Notes: generated by a model from the sequence alone, not told the origin. Counted from the stretch's first letter, positions 25,520 to 35,275 are shown. The stretch: DNA of 57,488 nt from Clostridia bacterium (GCA_024403755.1 JAKSRF010000002.1:1-57488), one strand, 5' to 3'. Program-made: numbers and translations.

Positions 25520-28500
25520 ATGAGTTTTGTTATTACATCCGGTGATATAAAATGCGGCAAAGTAGCAATAGTATGCGACAACAGTGCTATGAGCGGTGTG
25601 AAGAAAATCGCGTTAACATTGATAAATGACATTGAAGCGTTATTCGGAGCAAAACCGTCTTTGATTCAGGTCAAAACAGGGAAAGAACAAATGCCTGTCA
25701 AACCGATAGTAATCGGTACTGTCGGAAACAGCGCACTATTGGATAAATTGCAGAAAGAGTATTCTGTTGAATTGAACAATATTCGCGGCAAACGTGAAGT
25801 ATATATAATCAGAGAAATCGACGGAAAACTGATAATAGCAGGAAGTGATAAGCGCGGAACAATATACGGAATGTTTGCGCTTTCGGAGATGATGGGTGTA
25901 TCACCTCTCATTAACTGGATGGATATAAAACCTACCAAAATCGACAAGTATGTGATTAAGACGAATTATGAGTTTGTGTCAAAGGAACCTTCAGTAAGAT
26001 TCAGAGGATTCTTCATCAACGATGAATGGCCGGCTTTCGGTAATTTCTGTAAGAAGCGTTTCGGCGGATTTAATTGCAAGGTTTATGAGCAGGTTTTCGA
26101 GTTATTGTTAAGACTTAAAGGAAACTACTTGTGGCCTGCAATGTGGTCTGCTATATTTCCTGATGACGGACCGGGTCTTGAGAGCGCAATTCTGGCAGAC
26201 GAGCTCGGTGTTGTTATGGGCGCCTCACACCATGAGCCGTGTTTAAGACAGGGTGAGGAATATAAATATCTGCGCGGTAAGGACTCTCCTTACGGAGATG
26301 CGTGGAATTTTATTAAGAATCGAGACGGAATAACACGATTCTGGGAAGACGGACTTAAGAGAAGCGGAAAATTCGAGAACGTTATAACAGTAGGTATGCG
26401 AGGTGAGGCAGATACCGCAATAATGGGCAAAGAGGCAACGCTGGAAGATAATATTAATCTTCTGAGAGATGTTTTAAAGACTCAGAATTCACTTATTAAG
26501 AAATATGTAAATGAGGATTTGGACAGTGTTCCGAGAATGCTGGCTCTTTATAAAGAAGTTGAACCGTATTTTTACGGAGATGATAAGACACCGGGACTTA
26601 TGGGAGATCCTGAACTGGATGGCGTAACTCTGATGCTGTGCGATGATAATTACGGCAATTTAAGAACCCTGCCGACGGAAGAAATGCGTAACCATAAGGG
26701 CGGTTACGGAATGTATTATCATTTTGATTACCATGGTTTACCTATATCCTTTGAATGGTTTAACACATCGTTTCTTCCGAAGATATGGGAGCAGATGACA
26801 ACTGCTTATGACTTCGGCGTAAGGGACTTATGGATAGTGAATGTCGGAGATATATTTTCGAATGAATTTCCGTTGTCATATTTCTTGAATATGGCATACG
26901 ATTTTGAGAAATGGGGTACATCAAATGCGGAAAGTCCGAAGGAATATACAAGACTGTTCTCAGAAAAGAACTTCAGAGGTAAATTAAGCACTTCAGAGAT
27001 TAAGAACGCAGCTGATTTGATAGAAGGTTATACAAAGATAACAAACTGCAGACGTACCGAGGCGATGAACGATAAGATATATGCGCCGGCTGTCTTCGGA
27101 GAATGTAACGATAAACTGGAAGAGGTAAATACGCTGATTAAAAGATGCGAAGCTCAAAGAGACAAACTGTTATCAAAGGGTAACCGTGATACGGAATTTG
27201 CTTACTATGAGCTGTTGTATTTGCCGCTCACTGCAAATCTTAATGTTCAGAAAATGTGGCTTTTGACAACATTAAATCATTACTATGCATCAATCGGAAG
27301 CACGTATGCGCTGACACTTGCAGATGAAGTAGAGAAGTGTATAGCAAAAGACAAAGCACTTGTTGCTGAGCTCCACAAGATTAAGAACGGAAAATGGTAC
27401 GGAATGGGACTTTCCGAACATATAGGTTTTAAATATTGGTGTGAAGAAGAATGCGAGTATCCTATTATTCACAGCATGGAGCCTGCAAATAAAAAGAGAC
27501 TTATTGCAACGATTCCGGGTACCAACCAGCACACGGAGGGCGGTGTATGGACCGGACGTGTAATGACATTGGGCGCATTTTTGAATCCTGATTGTTCGGT
27601 TTGTAATAACGCTGTTCAGTTGTCGACAGCGTCGGCAAAACCTGTGGAATATACCATAGAGTCAAATTGTGAATATGTAACATTTTCGACAGGGAATAAG
27701 AAGAATGTAATGTTTGCAAACGGGAAGGCGGCTCCGTATAAATCAGAGACGGTCAAGATAAGTATAGACAGGGACAGGATAGAGAAGAACGGTAGTTCAT
27801 TGACAGGTGATTCTGCACCTGTAATAACGATTAAGAGCGAGGACAAGAAAATAGATATAAGAGTACCTGTTATTTGCAGTGAGAAGAGTAAGTCTAAGGA
27901 TGTTAATATATATAAATGGTGCGCTGAAGGGGAAGTAAACCCGGGTAATACGGTTACAGGTATGCCGTCTTATACGCGTGTGCTGCCTGAAGGCGCAAGA
28001 CAGGGCAAGTATATTGCCATTGAGGCAGAAAACTACAGCTGCAAGAATGACGGTAAATTTGAAGGATTTAAGGTGATTGAGAATTACGGTCGAACCATAT
28101 CCGGTATTAAGGCATATCCGCAGAATATAAATTTCTTTGAAGCCGGAAGTATGCCGAGTGTAACGTACAAGGTTGATTTGCCTAAAGCAGGAAAATATAC
28201 TTTGGAATTACATACTAATCCGAGCAATCCGTGTGTAAACGGAAAGAACGGTCAGGATGCATGGATTTCCTTCGGTCTCACGGTTAATAAAGGCGACTTG
28301 CAAATCGTAAAAACGATAGAAGAAGGCTTTGCCGTAGGAGACGGAAATATGCTTTGGCAACGCGGCGTCCTGGATAATGTACGAAGAACGTATGCTGAAG
28401 TTGAATTGAAAGAGGGAATAAACACTCTGACAATTCATGCCGTAAGTCCGAACTTCGTTCTTACCAAGCTGATTATTTATCAGGAAGGAACAGAAATAAA

Positions 28501-28549
28501 TCAGTCATATCTCGGACCTAAAGAAACCTATAAGTTGAATTGTAAGTAA
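25520..28549 (+). CDS. GH115 xylan alpha-glucuronidase
   Basis: 1009-aa enzyme expected to remove glucuronic or 4-O-methylglucuronic acid from xylan or its fragments. Full-length GH115 layout: N-terminal domain (1-150, including DKRGTIYGMFALSEMMGVSP), catalytic barrel with FRGFFINDEWP, NYLWPAMWSAIFPDD, GASHHEP and VGMRGEADTA, a helical region, and a C-terminal beta domain (from about 830, YIAIEAENY) typical of the family. No signal peptide, so a cytoplasmic enzyme acting on imported oligosaccharides is inferred. It ends 3 bp from the convergent esterase gene. Confidence 0.94.
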   Translation: MSFVITSGDIKCGKVAIVCDNSAMSGVKKIALTLINDIEALFGAKPSLIQVKTGKEQMPVKPIVIGTVGNSALLDKLQKEYSVELNNIRGKREVYIIREIDGKLIIAGSDKRGTIYGMFALSEMMGVSPLINWMDIKPTKIDKYVIKTNYEFVSKEPSVRFRGFFINDEWPAFGNFCKKRFGGFNCKVYEQVFELLLRLKGNYLWPAMWSAIFPDDGPGLESAILADELGVVMGASHHEPCLRQGEEYKYLRGKDSPYGDAWNFIKNRDGITRFWEDGLKRSGKFENVITVGMRGEADTAIMGKEATLEDNINLLRDVLKTQNSLIKKYVNEDLDSVPRMLALYKEVEPYFYGDDKTPGLMGDPELDGVTLMLCDDNYGNLRTLPTEEMRNHKGGYGMYYHFDYHGLPISFEWFNTSFLPKIWEQMTTAYDFGVRDLWIVNVGDIFSNEFPLSYFLNMAYDFEKWGTSNAESPKEYTRLFSEKNFRGKLSTSEIKNAADLIEGYTKITNCRRTEAMNDKIYAPAVFGECNDKLEEVNTLIKRCEAQRDKLLSKGNRDTEFAYYELLYLPLTANLNVQKMWLLTTLNHYYASIGSTYALTLADEVEKCIAKDKALVAELHKIKNGKWYGMGLSEHIGFKYWCEEECEYPIIHSMEPANKKRLIATIPGTNQHTEGGVWTGRVMTLGAFLNPDCSVCNNAVQLSTASAKPVEYTIESNCEYVTFSTGNKKNVMFANGKAAPYKSETVKISIDRDRIEKNGSSLTGDSAPVITIKSEDKKIDIRVPVICSEKSKSKDVNIYKWCAEGEVNPGNTVTGMPSYTRVLPEGARQGKYIAIEAENYSCKNDGKFEGFKVIENYGRTISGIKAYPQNINFFEAGSMPSVTYKVDLPKAGKYTLELHTNPSNPCVNGKNGQDAWISFGLTVNKGDLQIVKTIEEGFAVGDGNMLWQRGVLDNVRRTYAEVELKEGINTLTIHAVSPNFVLTKLIIYQEGTEINQSYLGPKETYKLNCK

Positions 28550-28552
28550 CAA

Positions 28553-29410
28553 TCAGTAATTAAAAATGTCCGGTAAAAGATTATACATATATTTATATAT
28601 GTCCTTATAATCATGGACACCTTCAGGCCATGTGAAGTAACGAAGATTTCTGTTTTCGGAAGGTGTATTCCAATTATCGTCAAACATAGTATTAATCTGT
28701 GCATCCAAAGCCGGGAAGGCAATATCCTGATTTCCTGTTGCGGCAAATATGTTATAGCTCAGCGAATCAAAATTGTTTTCTTTGATTCTGGCGGCTATAC
28801 GTGCGACGGTTTCCTTCGGATAAACTGCTCCGCCTTTCTCACAGATAATCCATGAATCACCGCTGAGCGGAATGAAATTCTTAACCAGGTCAAGACATTC
28901 GGTAAAGATACGCCAGGTTGTGCAGGAACCCATTGAGAATCCGCCAAATATGCGGCCCTCTCTGTCGGTTCGTATGTTGTATAAGGATTCTGCAGCAGGA
29001 ATAAGGTCGTTTCTGAATTCAGTTGACCATTTGGCTGTAAGTCTTCCGCATTCGGATATATCGTGTCCTGCAGAAACAACACGTTCATAGTAGAAGGTAG
29101 GAGCAACAATAACAAGCGGATCCAGCTCTTTGCTGTCAATCATGTGATCGATTATATTGATGAGAGCACGCTGATTGTCCTGTCCGTAAAGAAACTCCTC
29201 TTCATTTCCGCCGCCGCCGTGCATAAGATATAAGACGTTGTATGCATCGGCGTTTTGGTCATATCCCTTCGGAAGATATACGAGTGCACGTTTGGTACAA
29301 GGCTCGCCGTTATCACTTCTTACTGAATTGTATGTGAAGCTCGTGATTGTTCCGCCGTTCTCGGACGGTTCATAATAGGTATCAGGTACTTGCTTATGAT
29401 ATTTCTCCAT
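28553..29410 (-). CDS. CE1-family carbohydrate esterase (feruloyl/acetyl-xylan type)
   Basis: 285-aa alpha/beta hydrolase of the esterase D / feruloyl esterase group. It shows YLMHGGGGNEEEF (oxyanion side), nucleophile Ser159 in GGFSMGS, and a C-terminal GVHDYKD carrying the likely catalytic His. No signal peptide, so it probably removes acetyl or feruloyl groups from imported xylo-oligosaccharides. It converges on the GH115 gene, which targets another xylan decoration. Confidence 0.9.
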   Translation of the reverse strand: MEKYHKQVPDTYYEPSENGGTITSFTYNSVRSDNGEPCTKRALVYLPKGYDQNADAYNVLYLMHGGGGNEEEFLYGQDNQRALINIIDHMIDSKELDPLVIVAPTFYYERVVSAGHDISECGRLTAKWSTEFRNDLIPAAESLYNIRTDREGRIFGGFSMGSCTTWRIFTECLDLVKNFIPLSGDSWIICEKGGAVYPKETVARIAARIKENNFDSLSYNIFAATGNQDIAFPALDAQINTMFDDNWNTPSENRNLRYFTWPEGVHDYKDIYKYMYNLLPDIFNY

Positions 29411-29480
29411 GTTATTTTCTCCCGCTGAATATACTAAACAAATAGAAGTTTATCATAAAAATTTAATAAAACAAAGAAAA

Positions 29481-29539
29481 TCGCCCGTGAGCTATCTACT
29501 GAAAATGAAGCAGATAAACAAACGGACGATTCTCTTTTT
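29481..29539. terminator. Large intergenic hairpin upstream of the MFS gene
   Basis: TCGCCCGT (29481-29488) pairs with ACGGACGA (29522-29529), and inner TATCT pairs with AGATA. T-rich tails follow on both strands. It has no obvious gene to terminate; it could belong to the esterase leader or a small RNA. Confidence 0.35.
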
Positions 29540-29648
29540 CTATAACCAAGCCTTCATCGACAAATTAAATTTGTCTTATATACTGTTTTTATTGTAAAGT
29601 ATAGACATTATAAATTGCAACAACAAAATCAAATTAAGGTAAGTTTTT

Positions 29649-30866
29649 ATGATTCTTCTCTTTTTTATTTATATAGCTTTTATAGGATTGGGATTACCGG
29701 ACTCAATGTTCGGAACTGCTTGGTCTGCCATATATAAGGATTTTAATCTGCCATTCGGATACGGAAGCATTATTACAACCTTATCATGTGTAGGAACACT
29801 TACGTCATCGATTTTGAGTGCCGGATTAATCAAACGTATGGGAACCGGGAAGGTTACTGCCGTATCTACGGCACTTACCGCGTTTGCTTTGTTGGGATAT
29901 TCGCTGTCGGGAAACTTTGTTTTTATGGTTCTGTGTGCGATTCCTCTGGGACTCGGTGCGGGCTCTGTTGATACGGCTTTGAATAATTATGTAGCGATTC
30001 ATTATTCGGCAAGACAGATGAGCTTTTTGCATTGCTTTTACGGAATAGGTATAACAATCAGCCCGATTATTCTGGCAGACACGCTTGCAGCAAACGGAGG
30101 ATGGCGCAGCGGATATATGTTTGCTTTTTGTATTCAACTGATTATTGCAGCGCTTGTTACGGCAAGTCTTCCTCTTTGGAAACGTTCACATTCATCGGCT
30201 TCAAAGGTAACAAATGATTCTGAGATAACGGTTATTAAGTTTGGTGAACTGATTCGAATGCCTTTTGTTAAATCAATGTGGCTTTTGTTTTTTGCATCCT
30301 GCAGTATTGAGTGTATTTGCTCGGCTTGGTGCAGTACATATCTTGTTGAGATATTAGGAATGACGCCGGATGCGGCTGCATCGAGAGTGATATTCTATTT
30401 TGCCGGTATTGCGGTAGGAAGATTCGTATCCGGATTGGTATCGAATAAGCTGAGTCCGCTTAAAATAATAACAATCGGACTCTGTCTTTTGAGTGCCGGT
30501 ATTATTACTGTATTAATTCCGTGGGGCGGAAATACTGCCGTGACAGCGGGATTATTTCTCATAGGAACGGGAAACGGCCCGCTGTTTCCTAACTTTAATT
30601 ATTTGACACCGAGAATCTTCGGAGAGCGAAAAGCTACTTCCGTTATAGGCTCACAGATGGCTGCCGCCAATTTGGCTTTTTTGTGCGGCCCGGTAGTGTT
30701 TGCGTTTATTGCAAACACTTTCGGAATTGCTGTTTTTCCGTGGGCTTTATTCGTCAGTTTGATAGTTTTGATTGCGGTGTTTGTGAGTCTGATGTCAGCT
30801 TTTCGAAGAGGAAAAATCAGTTTTGTTGAGCTTAATGATCAACATGATGATGACAATGACAAGTGA
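29649..30866 (+). CDS. Major facilitator superfamily transporter
   Basis: 405 aa with about 12 transmembrane helices and a charged Asp-rich tail (DQHDDDNDK). The N-terminus FIGLGLPDSMFGTAW and the GLGAGSVDTALNNYV segment resemble the sugar-transporting FucP/YfkF-like MFS group. Near esterase and glucuronidase genes it could import a xylan-derived sugar; substrate is inferred. Its 3' end overlaps the convergent MATE gene by 72 bp. Confidence 0.85.
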   Translation: MILLFFIYIAFIGLGLPDSMFGTAWSAIYKDFNLPFGYGSIITTLSCVGTLTSSILSAGLIKRMGTGKVTAVSTALTAFALLGYSLSGNFVFMVLCAIPLGLGAGSVDTALNNYVAIHYSARQMSFLHCFYGIGITISPIILADTLAANGGWRSGYMFAFCIQLIIAALVTASLPLWKRSHSSASKVTNDSEITVIKFGELIRMPFVKSMWLLFFASCSIECICSAWCSTYLVEILGMTPDAAASRVIFYFAGIAVGRFVSGLVSNKLSPLKIITIGLCLLSAGIITVLIPWGGNTAVTAGLFLIGTGNGPLFPNFNYLTPRIFGERKATSVIGSQMAAANLAFLCGPVVFAFIANTFGIAVFPWALFVSLIVLIAVFVSLMSAFRRGKISFVELNDQHDDDNDK

Positions 30867-32171
30867 CAAAATATCTGCTACAGGCTGTGCCCCAATAAGA
30901 CCATCGATGCCGATCAGACTTTGCAAAATAAACATCATCGGAACGAAGATAACACCCTGACGGAAGATTGAGGCAAGGAGGGCCGGAGTAGCAGCTCCGA
31001 TGGCCTGCAGAGAGTTTTGGATTACGGCAAATGCGCCTATCAACCATGCCGTGCTCATGAGAATTCTGGTAAAGTGAACACCGGCTTCAAGAGCAGAGGC
31101 ATCTGTAAGGAATACTTTTACAACAGGTTCCGCAAAAATGAAGCACAATGCAGCGATAATAAAGCACAGAATAAGTCCGAAGAGCGAAGCAAAGCGGATT
31201 CCCTGTACAAGACGTTTTTTATTAAGAGCGCCGTAGCAGTAACCGATGAAAGGCTGTACGCCGCTTCCTATACCTATACCTATCAAAGTAACAATCATTA
31301 TAACCTTTGCAGTTACACCATAGCCGGCTACAAGCATGTTTCCGTTCTCGTATTTTGAAAGCTGCATGTTTACAATGATGGATGACATGCTGACAAGCAG
31401 GTTGGCAAGTGAAGCGGAGATCCCGACAGAGAATACCCCGGACACAATTTTGTCCTTTACGGAAAAATCTTTAATGCTGATGCTGAGGGAGGATTTTCCT
31501 TTGAGAAAATACAATATGTAATAGAGCGCGGCAACGGCATTTCCTATAACTGTAGCAATTGCTGCACCGGCAACACCCTGCTTCAAGCCGAGGATGAATA
31601 TCGGATCGAGAATAAGATTGAGAAGATTACCGATTAATGTGCCGGTCATTGCTTTCATGGCTTCTCCTTCTGTTCTTACTATGGAGGAGAAACAGTTGGA
31701 TATCATGGAGAAAACACCGCATCCGACAGCGATTTTAAGATACAGCTTGGTGAGTTCAAAGCCTTCATCCTTGGCGCCTAACATAACGGTAACGCTGTCC
31801 AGACACGCCCAAAGAATAATCATGAATATTGTACCTACGATTACGCAAGACCACATACAGAAGGAACAGGTCTTTTTTGCATGATCGATTTTGCCGGCTC
31901 CGAGTGCCCTCGATATTACCGAGGTTCCGCCGACACCGAACAGAGTTCCGAGTGACATGAAAATCATAAAAAGCGGTGTGGCATAGGATACAGCCGTAAC
32001 TGCCAGGTCGTTATGAGTCAGACCGAGAAAAAATGTATCGGCCAGGTTGTAAACCATTACCATCATCATGGCTATAAGTGCCGGAATACTGTTTTTCAGT
32101 ACAATTGAGGTAACTGAATCCGACTTGAAGGATTCGATTGCAGAAGCTTTATTATCGTTTTTACCGTGCAT
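30795..32171 (-). CDS. MATE-family multidrug efflux transporter
   Basis: 458 aa, 12 helices, with MATE features such as YNLADTFFLG, GVGGTSVISRALGAGK and GIGSGVQPFIGYCYGA. It would expel cationic drugs or metabolites using an ion gradient. The start at 32171 is chosen because of the AAAGGAGC site; a longer frame to 32207 would begin inside a perfect palindrome. The palindrome 18 bp upstream suggests control by a dimeric repressor. The end overlaps the MFS gene on the opposite strand. Confidence 0.92.
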   Translation of the reverse strand: MHGKNDNKASAIESFKSDSVTSIVLKNSIPALIAMMMVMVYNLADTFFLGLTHNDLAVTAVSYATPLFMIFMSLGTLFGVGGTSVISRALGAGKIDHAKKTCSFCMWSCVIVGTIFMIILWACLDSVTVMLGAKDEGFELTKLYLKIAVGCGVFSMISNCFSSIVRTEGEAMKAMTGTLIGNLLNLILDPIFILGLKQGVAGAAIATVIGNAVAALYYILYFLKGKSSLSISIKDFSVKDKIVSGVFSVGISASLANLLVSMSSIIVNMQLSKYENGNMLVAGYGVTAKVIMIVTLIGIGIGSGVQPFIGYCYGALNKKRLVQGIRFASLFGLILCFIIAALCFIFAEPVVKVFLTDASALEAGVHFTRILMSTAWLIGAFAVIQNSLQAIGAATPALLASIFRQGVIFVPMMFILQSLIGIDGLIGAQPVADILSLVIVIIMLIIKLNKTDFSSSKS

Positions 32172-32188
32172 TCTTTGTGCTCCTTTTA

Positions 32189-32214
32189 TTAATAGTTGAA
32201 ATTTCAACTATTAA
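32189..32214. promoter_or_regulatory. 26-bp perfect palindrome, probable operator of the MATE gene
   Basis: The half site TTAATAGTTGAAA is followed directly by its complement. TAGTTGAAA-type palindromes are typical of MarR-family repressor sites, which often control drug efflux genes. No marR gene is in the window, so the regulator would act from elsewhere. Confidence 0.7.
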
Positions 32215-32245
32215 CGTTAGCACATTTTATTAAGAAGTACAATAG

Positions 32246-33217
32246 TCAATAACTCAGTGAATCTCCCTGTTTTGCTTTACGGACACTTTTATATATGTCA
32301 CCGTCACGTTTGCGTATGGTCACGGTTGAATTTGAATCAGTACTGCAAAGTTCTACCCGAACCTGTCCCTTGTCGATATACGGATGTCTCAAAATTCGCG
32401 AGGAAGCACGGCGACAATCAGAGTCGCTGTGCACTGCAGCTATATAAGAATATTTCTCATCTTCGTAGGGAACATCACCATCCTTTAAGAGACGGTGTAT
32501 TTTGCTTCGTTGAACCCTGCATGTAAAGTGACACCAGTCGTCAGATTCCAGTCTGCATTTATCCTCGTGAGGACACGGTGCAATTATATGAGCACCAAGC
32601 TTGAGAAGCTGAGAGCGGGCTTCTTTAATAACGTTGAACCCCGGTTTGCTGCCGGGTTCTACCAGAATCAACATCCGATTGCAGGAATTCCAAAGCTTTT
32701 CTACCGTTAGATTCCGGTTTGTGGCGGACATCTCATTAAGTACATAGGATTCAATCACAAGATCGGCACTGCAAAGATTGTTTGAGGAAATAAGATCTGC
32801 TTCTATCCACTTTGCCCTTTGCAGCACATCCGAACCGCCGAGCATTAACTCAGAACCGACATTGCGCATGGCGGCTTCTCTCTCAAGACAGGTAATACTG
32901 TCCAGTGTCAGCAAGTCTGATACGGCCCAGCTTGCCGCACCGGTTCCGGCCCCTACATCAAGGAGTGTCTTAATAGGTTCACCATCATAATATTCCAAAG
33001 CATAATTAATGGCATCTGATACGGCACCGTAGGTAGCAGGCATTCTTACAAGGGAATATACTGCAGCTTCAATATCTTCAGTGCAAAGCTTTTTTCCTGC
33101 TCCGCTGTCGTTTCTGTAGCGATCGCTCAAATTTTGCGCAGTTTTCCTGAGAAGTGCCTGACTGTATCCCTCGGTCAGTCGCTCTGCATTTGCCTTTAAA
33201 TCCTGTGGTATATCCAT
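32246..33217 (-). CDS. Rsm22-family putative rRNA methyltransferase with Fe-S-type cysteines
   Basis: 323 aa. SAM-binding motif LLDVGAGTGAASWAV at about residue 90. C-terminal signature CPHEDKC followed by DDWCHFTC gives four cysteines (CX5CX7CX3C), then VPYEDEKYSYIA, all diagnostic of the Rsm22 family, which is named for a mitochondrial small-subunit assembly factor. The bacterial role is not established, but association with the small ribosomal subunit is likely. It lies 30 bp downstream of nudC on the same strand. Confidence 0.88.
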   Translation of the reverse strand: MDIPQDLKANAERLTEGYSQALLRKTAQNLSDRYRNDSGAGKKLCTEDIEAAVYSLVRMPATYGAVSDAINYALEYYDGEPIKTLLDVGAGTGAASWAVSDLLTLDSITCLEREAAMRNVGSELMLGGSDVLQRAKWIEADLISSNNLCSADLVIESYVLNEMSATNRNLTVEKLWNSCNRMLILVEPGSKPGFNVIKEARSQLLKLGAHIIAPCPHEDKCRLESDDWCHFTCRVQRSKIHRLLKDGDVPYEDEKYSYIAAVHSDSDCRRASSRILRHPYIDKGQVRVELCSTDSNSTVTIRKRDGDIYKSVRKAKQGDSLSY

Positions 33218-33247
33218 AATATATTTTCCGCCTTCTCGAAAATGGGT

Positions 33248-34096
33248 TTAAATCTTTCCGGTTCTGAACATTTCCATGAGTTCACTTGTCAGACTTACAT
33301 CGGCAGACCTGTCAGGGATGTCAGCGCGATTAACCCATACGGCTGTTTCAAGTTCATTCTCATCCAGTCGTACTTTGTCCGAACCGTCTAAATCACATAT
33401 ATAACCAAGAAGCAGCGCACCTGATATCGGCCATGGCTGACTTTTATAATAGGTGATGTTTTTTACATTAAGACCTACTTCTTCATAAACTTCACGAGCT
33501 ACGGTATCTTCGGGAGTCTCTCCGGTTTCCACATAACCTGCTACAAGAGCGTAGCGACGATAATTGCTGTGATTTACAGCATATCTTGTGAGAAGAGCTC
33601 TGTCCCCGTCCTTTATCAAGACTATAACACTCGGACATATTGAAGGATAGACGGTGTTTTTGCATTCTGCGTTGCTGCAAATCATTGCACGTTCAGAATC
33701 GGAATGTGTCATAGGACTGCCGCATCTTCCGCAAAATTTTGTATCTTTGTACCAGACATTGAGTCTGAAAGCAACCACGGCAGCATAACTGATCCACATC
33801 GGTTTCTTTGTTCTGAGTTCTCTTGGGGAGACAGGTGCAAAGCCGTCCAAAGAATCAACTTCTGCTTTGTATACTCCGATATCACCGTCCAAAGTGAAAA
33901 GGAATCTTAATTCGTTAATACCATCAGTGTCAGCAGAATCGTATATATTTTTTACACGCGGCAAAATAATCCCGTCGTCCTCTTCCTTAACAAGGATTCC
34001 GTTTCCCTTGCAGATAACAATAAAATCATTATCGGAAGCTTTACGCTGTGTGTAGGTTATATCGAATTTGTGCGGATAAATCTCATGAAGCATCAT
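33248..34096 (-). CDS. nudC: NADH pyrophosphatase / Nudix hydrolase
   Basis: 282 aa. An N-terminal domain precedes a four-cysteine zinc ribbon (CGRCGSPM, then CSNAEC). The Nudix box is complete: GYVETGETPEDTVAREVYEEVG. The SQPWPISGALLLGY segment is the SQPWPFPxS-like NudC signature in slightly altered form. It hydrolyses NADH, and removes NAD caps from RNA in known members. Probably co-transcribed with the Rsm22-type gene. Confidence 0.93.
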   Translation of the reverse strand: MMLHEIYPHKFDITYTQRKASDNDFIVICKGNGILVKEEDDGIILPRVKNIYDSADTDGINELRFLFTLDGDIGVYKAEVDSLDGFAPVSPRELRTKKPMWISYAAVVAFRLNVWYKDTKFCGRCGSPMTHSDSERAMICSNAECKNTVYPSICPSVIVLIKDGDRALLTRYAVNHSNYRRYALVAGYVETGETPEDTVAREVYEEVGLNVKNITYYKSQPWPISGALLLGYICDLDGSDKVRLDENELETAVWVNRADIPDRSADVSLTSELMEMFRTGKI

Positions 34097-34123
34097 ATAT
34101 ATTTTTCCCCGTTGATAAAGTAG

Positions 34124-35161
34124 TTACATAAAGTGTTTGCACAGTTTTTGAACTTCGTCTTTTGTTAACGGCAGAATTGTTCCGTGTCTTTTTTTGAGCC
34201 TGTCAAAGTTATATTCATTGTGACTTAAAACCTTCCAGGAAGCTCCTGTTTTATCTTCGATATCGGTGGTTTTAAGCGGGAGATATCCGTTGCCTGCCAT
34301 GTATCTGTCTGCAATTATTCCGTATTCAGGTACATTTGGATTTTCCCAATCGGATTTGTTATACAAAAACAATTCAGGTCCTTCAAGAGAGGAATTATCC
34401 AAAACATCTACGCCTGCCTCGGACAAATCAAGACAGAGATCGTCAAGATCCAAAACCTTAATCCAGTTTTTGAGATCGGAACTTTTGTGAATAACTATGC
34501 CTCCGCCTTTCTCACTGTTGTCTCCGTCCTTGGATACTGCATAATAGAAATTGTTTATCTTAAGGATGGTGGTGTCGATTATCTCTCGACCATCCTGGTT
34601 ATCTATAAATAATTCGGTATTACTGAAGTTAATCATGTCACGTGAACGTACACAATAAATAGCATTAGGTTTAGCTTTGTACTTGGTAACGGGGTCCATT
34701 ATGCTGGATGAGAAGAATATTACATATTCGGATGCAGCTTCATCGTATATAATTTCCGGTGCCCAAGCCATACCTGCATTTTGAGGAGCAACGTCAATGA
34801 GCCTCGGTTCACTCCAATTAATAAGGTCAGGTGATTCCCAAAGAACAAGGTATCGACTGCCTGTTGTGCTCGCATCATAGTAGCCCTGCTCATTTTTGAA
34901 CCAACCGCCTCTGTTGTGTATGCTTAAATCCGTGGCTATGATAAAAAATTTATCTCCCTCATGCGACCTGCAGAGAAAAGGATCTCTTACACCGCGTTCT
35001 CCGACGTTGCTTATCAAAACAGGATTTAACTTATTCATATCCGTAAAGTTAAGTCCGTTGCGGCTTAAAGAAAAATAGATTTGCTCGCTTAATTCGGTCT
35101 CTTCCCCGATAAAGTGTGCGAAAAGGTAACCGCCCATAGCTTCAGATACTGTATTACTCAT
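34124..35161 (-). CDS. Cytoplasmic GH43-type arabinosidase/xylosidase
   Basis: 345 aa from ATG 35161, which has a GAGGTG site upstream; the same frame is open to 35218 but without a good ribosome binding site. Beta-propeller glycosidase close to the GH43 Bt3655-like group: YLFAHFIGEE start, GVRDPFLCR, IIATDLSIHNRGGW, WAPEIIYDEA and LEGPELFLY near the end carrying the likely acid Glu. No signal peptide. It probably trims imported arabino- or xylo-oligosaccharides. It is divergent from the PEBP-like gene. Confidence 0.85.
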   Translation of the reverse strand: MSNTVSEAMGGYLFAHFIGEETELSEQIYFSLSRNGLNFTDMNKLNPVLISNVGERGVRDPFLCRSHEGDKFFIIATDLSIHNRGGWFKNEQGYYDASTTGSRYLVLWESPDLINWSEPRLIDVAPQNAGMAWAPEIIYDEAASEYVIFFSSSIMDPVTKYKAKPNAIYCVRSRDMINFSNTELFIDNQDGREIIDTTILKINNFYYAVSKDGDNSEKGGGIVIHKSSDLKNWIKVLDLDDLCLDLSEAGVDVLDNSSLEGPELFLYNKSDWENPNVPEYGIIADRYMAGNGYLPLKTTDIEDKTGASWKVLSHNEYNFDRLKKRHGTILPLTKDEVQKLCKHFM

Positions 35162-35245
35162 ATATACACCTCGTATGCTTTTGAGAAGAATTATAACACT
35201 GTGAATAAAAACTTTCATGTTAAGTGTAATAATTCGGTGCTGTAC

Positions 35246-35275
35246 TTGAAATTCTCGAAAAAGGAGTAGTATGAT
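35246..35275 (+). promoter_or_regulatory. Promoter of the PEBP-like lipoprotein gene
   Basis: TTGAAA (35246-35251) is separated by 18 bp from TATGAT (35270-35275), followed by an AAGGAG site and the ATG. Confidence 0.6.

Noticed and set aside
29409..29597. 62-codon open frame between the esterase and MFS genes
   Set aside because: No ribosome binding site, Lys/Asn/Leu-rich composition expected of AT-rich DNA, and it runs through a hairpin.
32172..32207. Longer N-terminus for the MATE protein
   Set aside because: It would start inside a palindromic operator, and the downstream ATG has the better ribosome binding site.
35162..35218. Longer, hydrophobic N-terminus for the second GH43 enzyme, resembling a signal peptide
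   Set aside because: No ribosome binding site before the upstream ATG, whereas the ATG at 35161 has GAGGTG; no cleavage site is evident.
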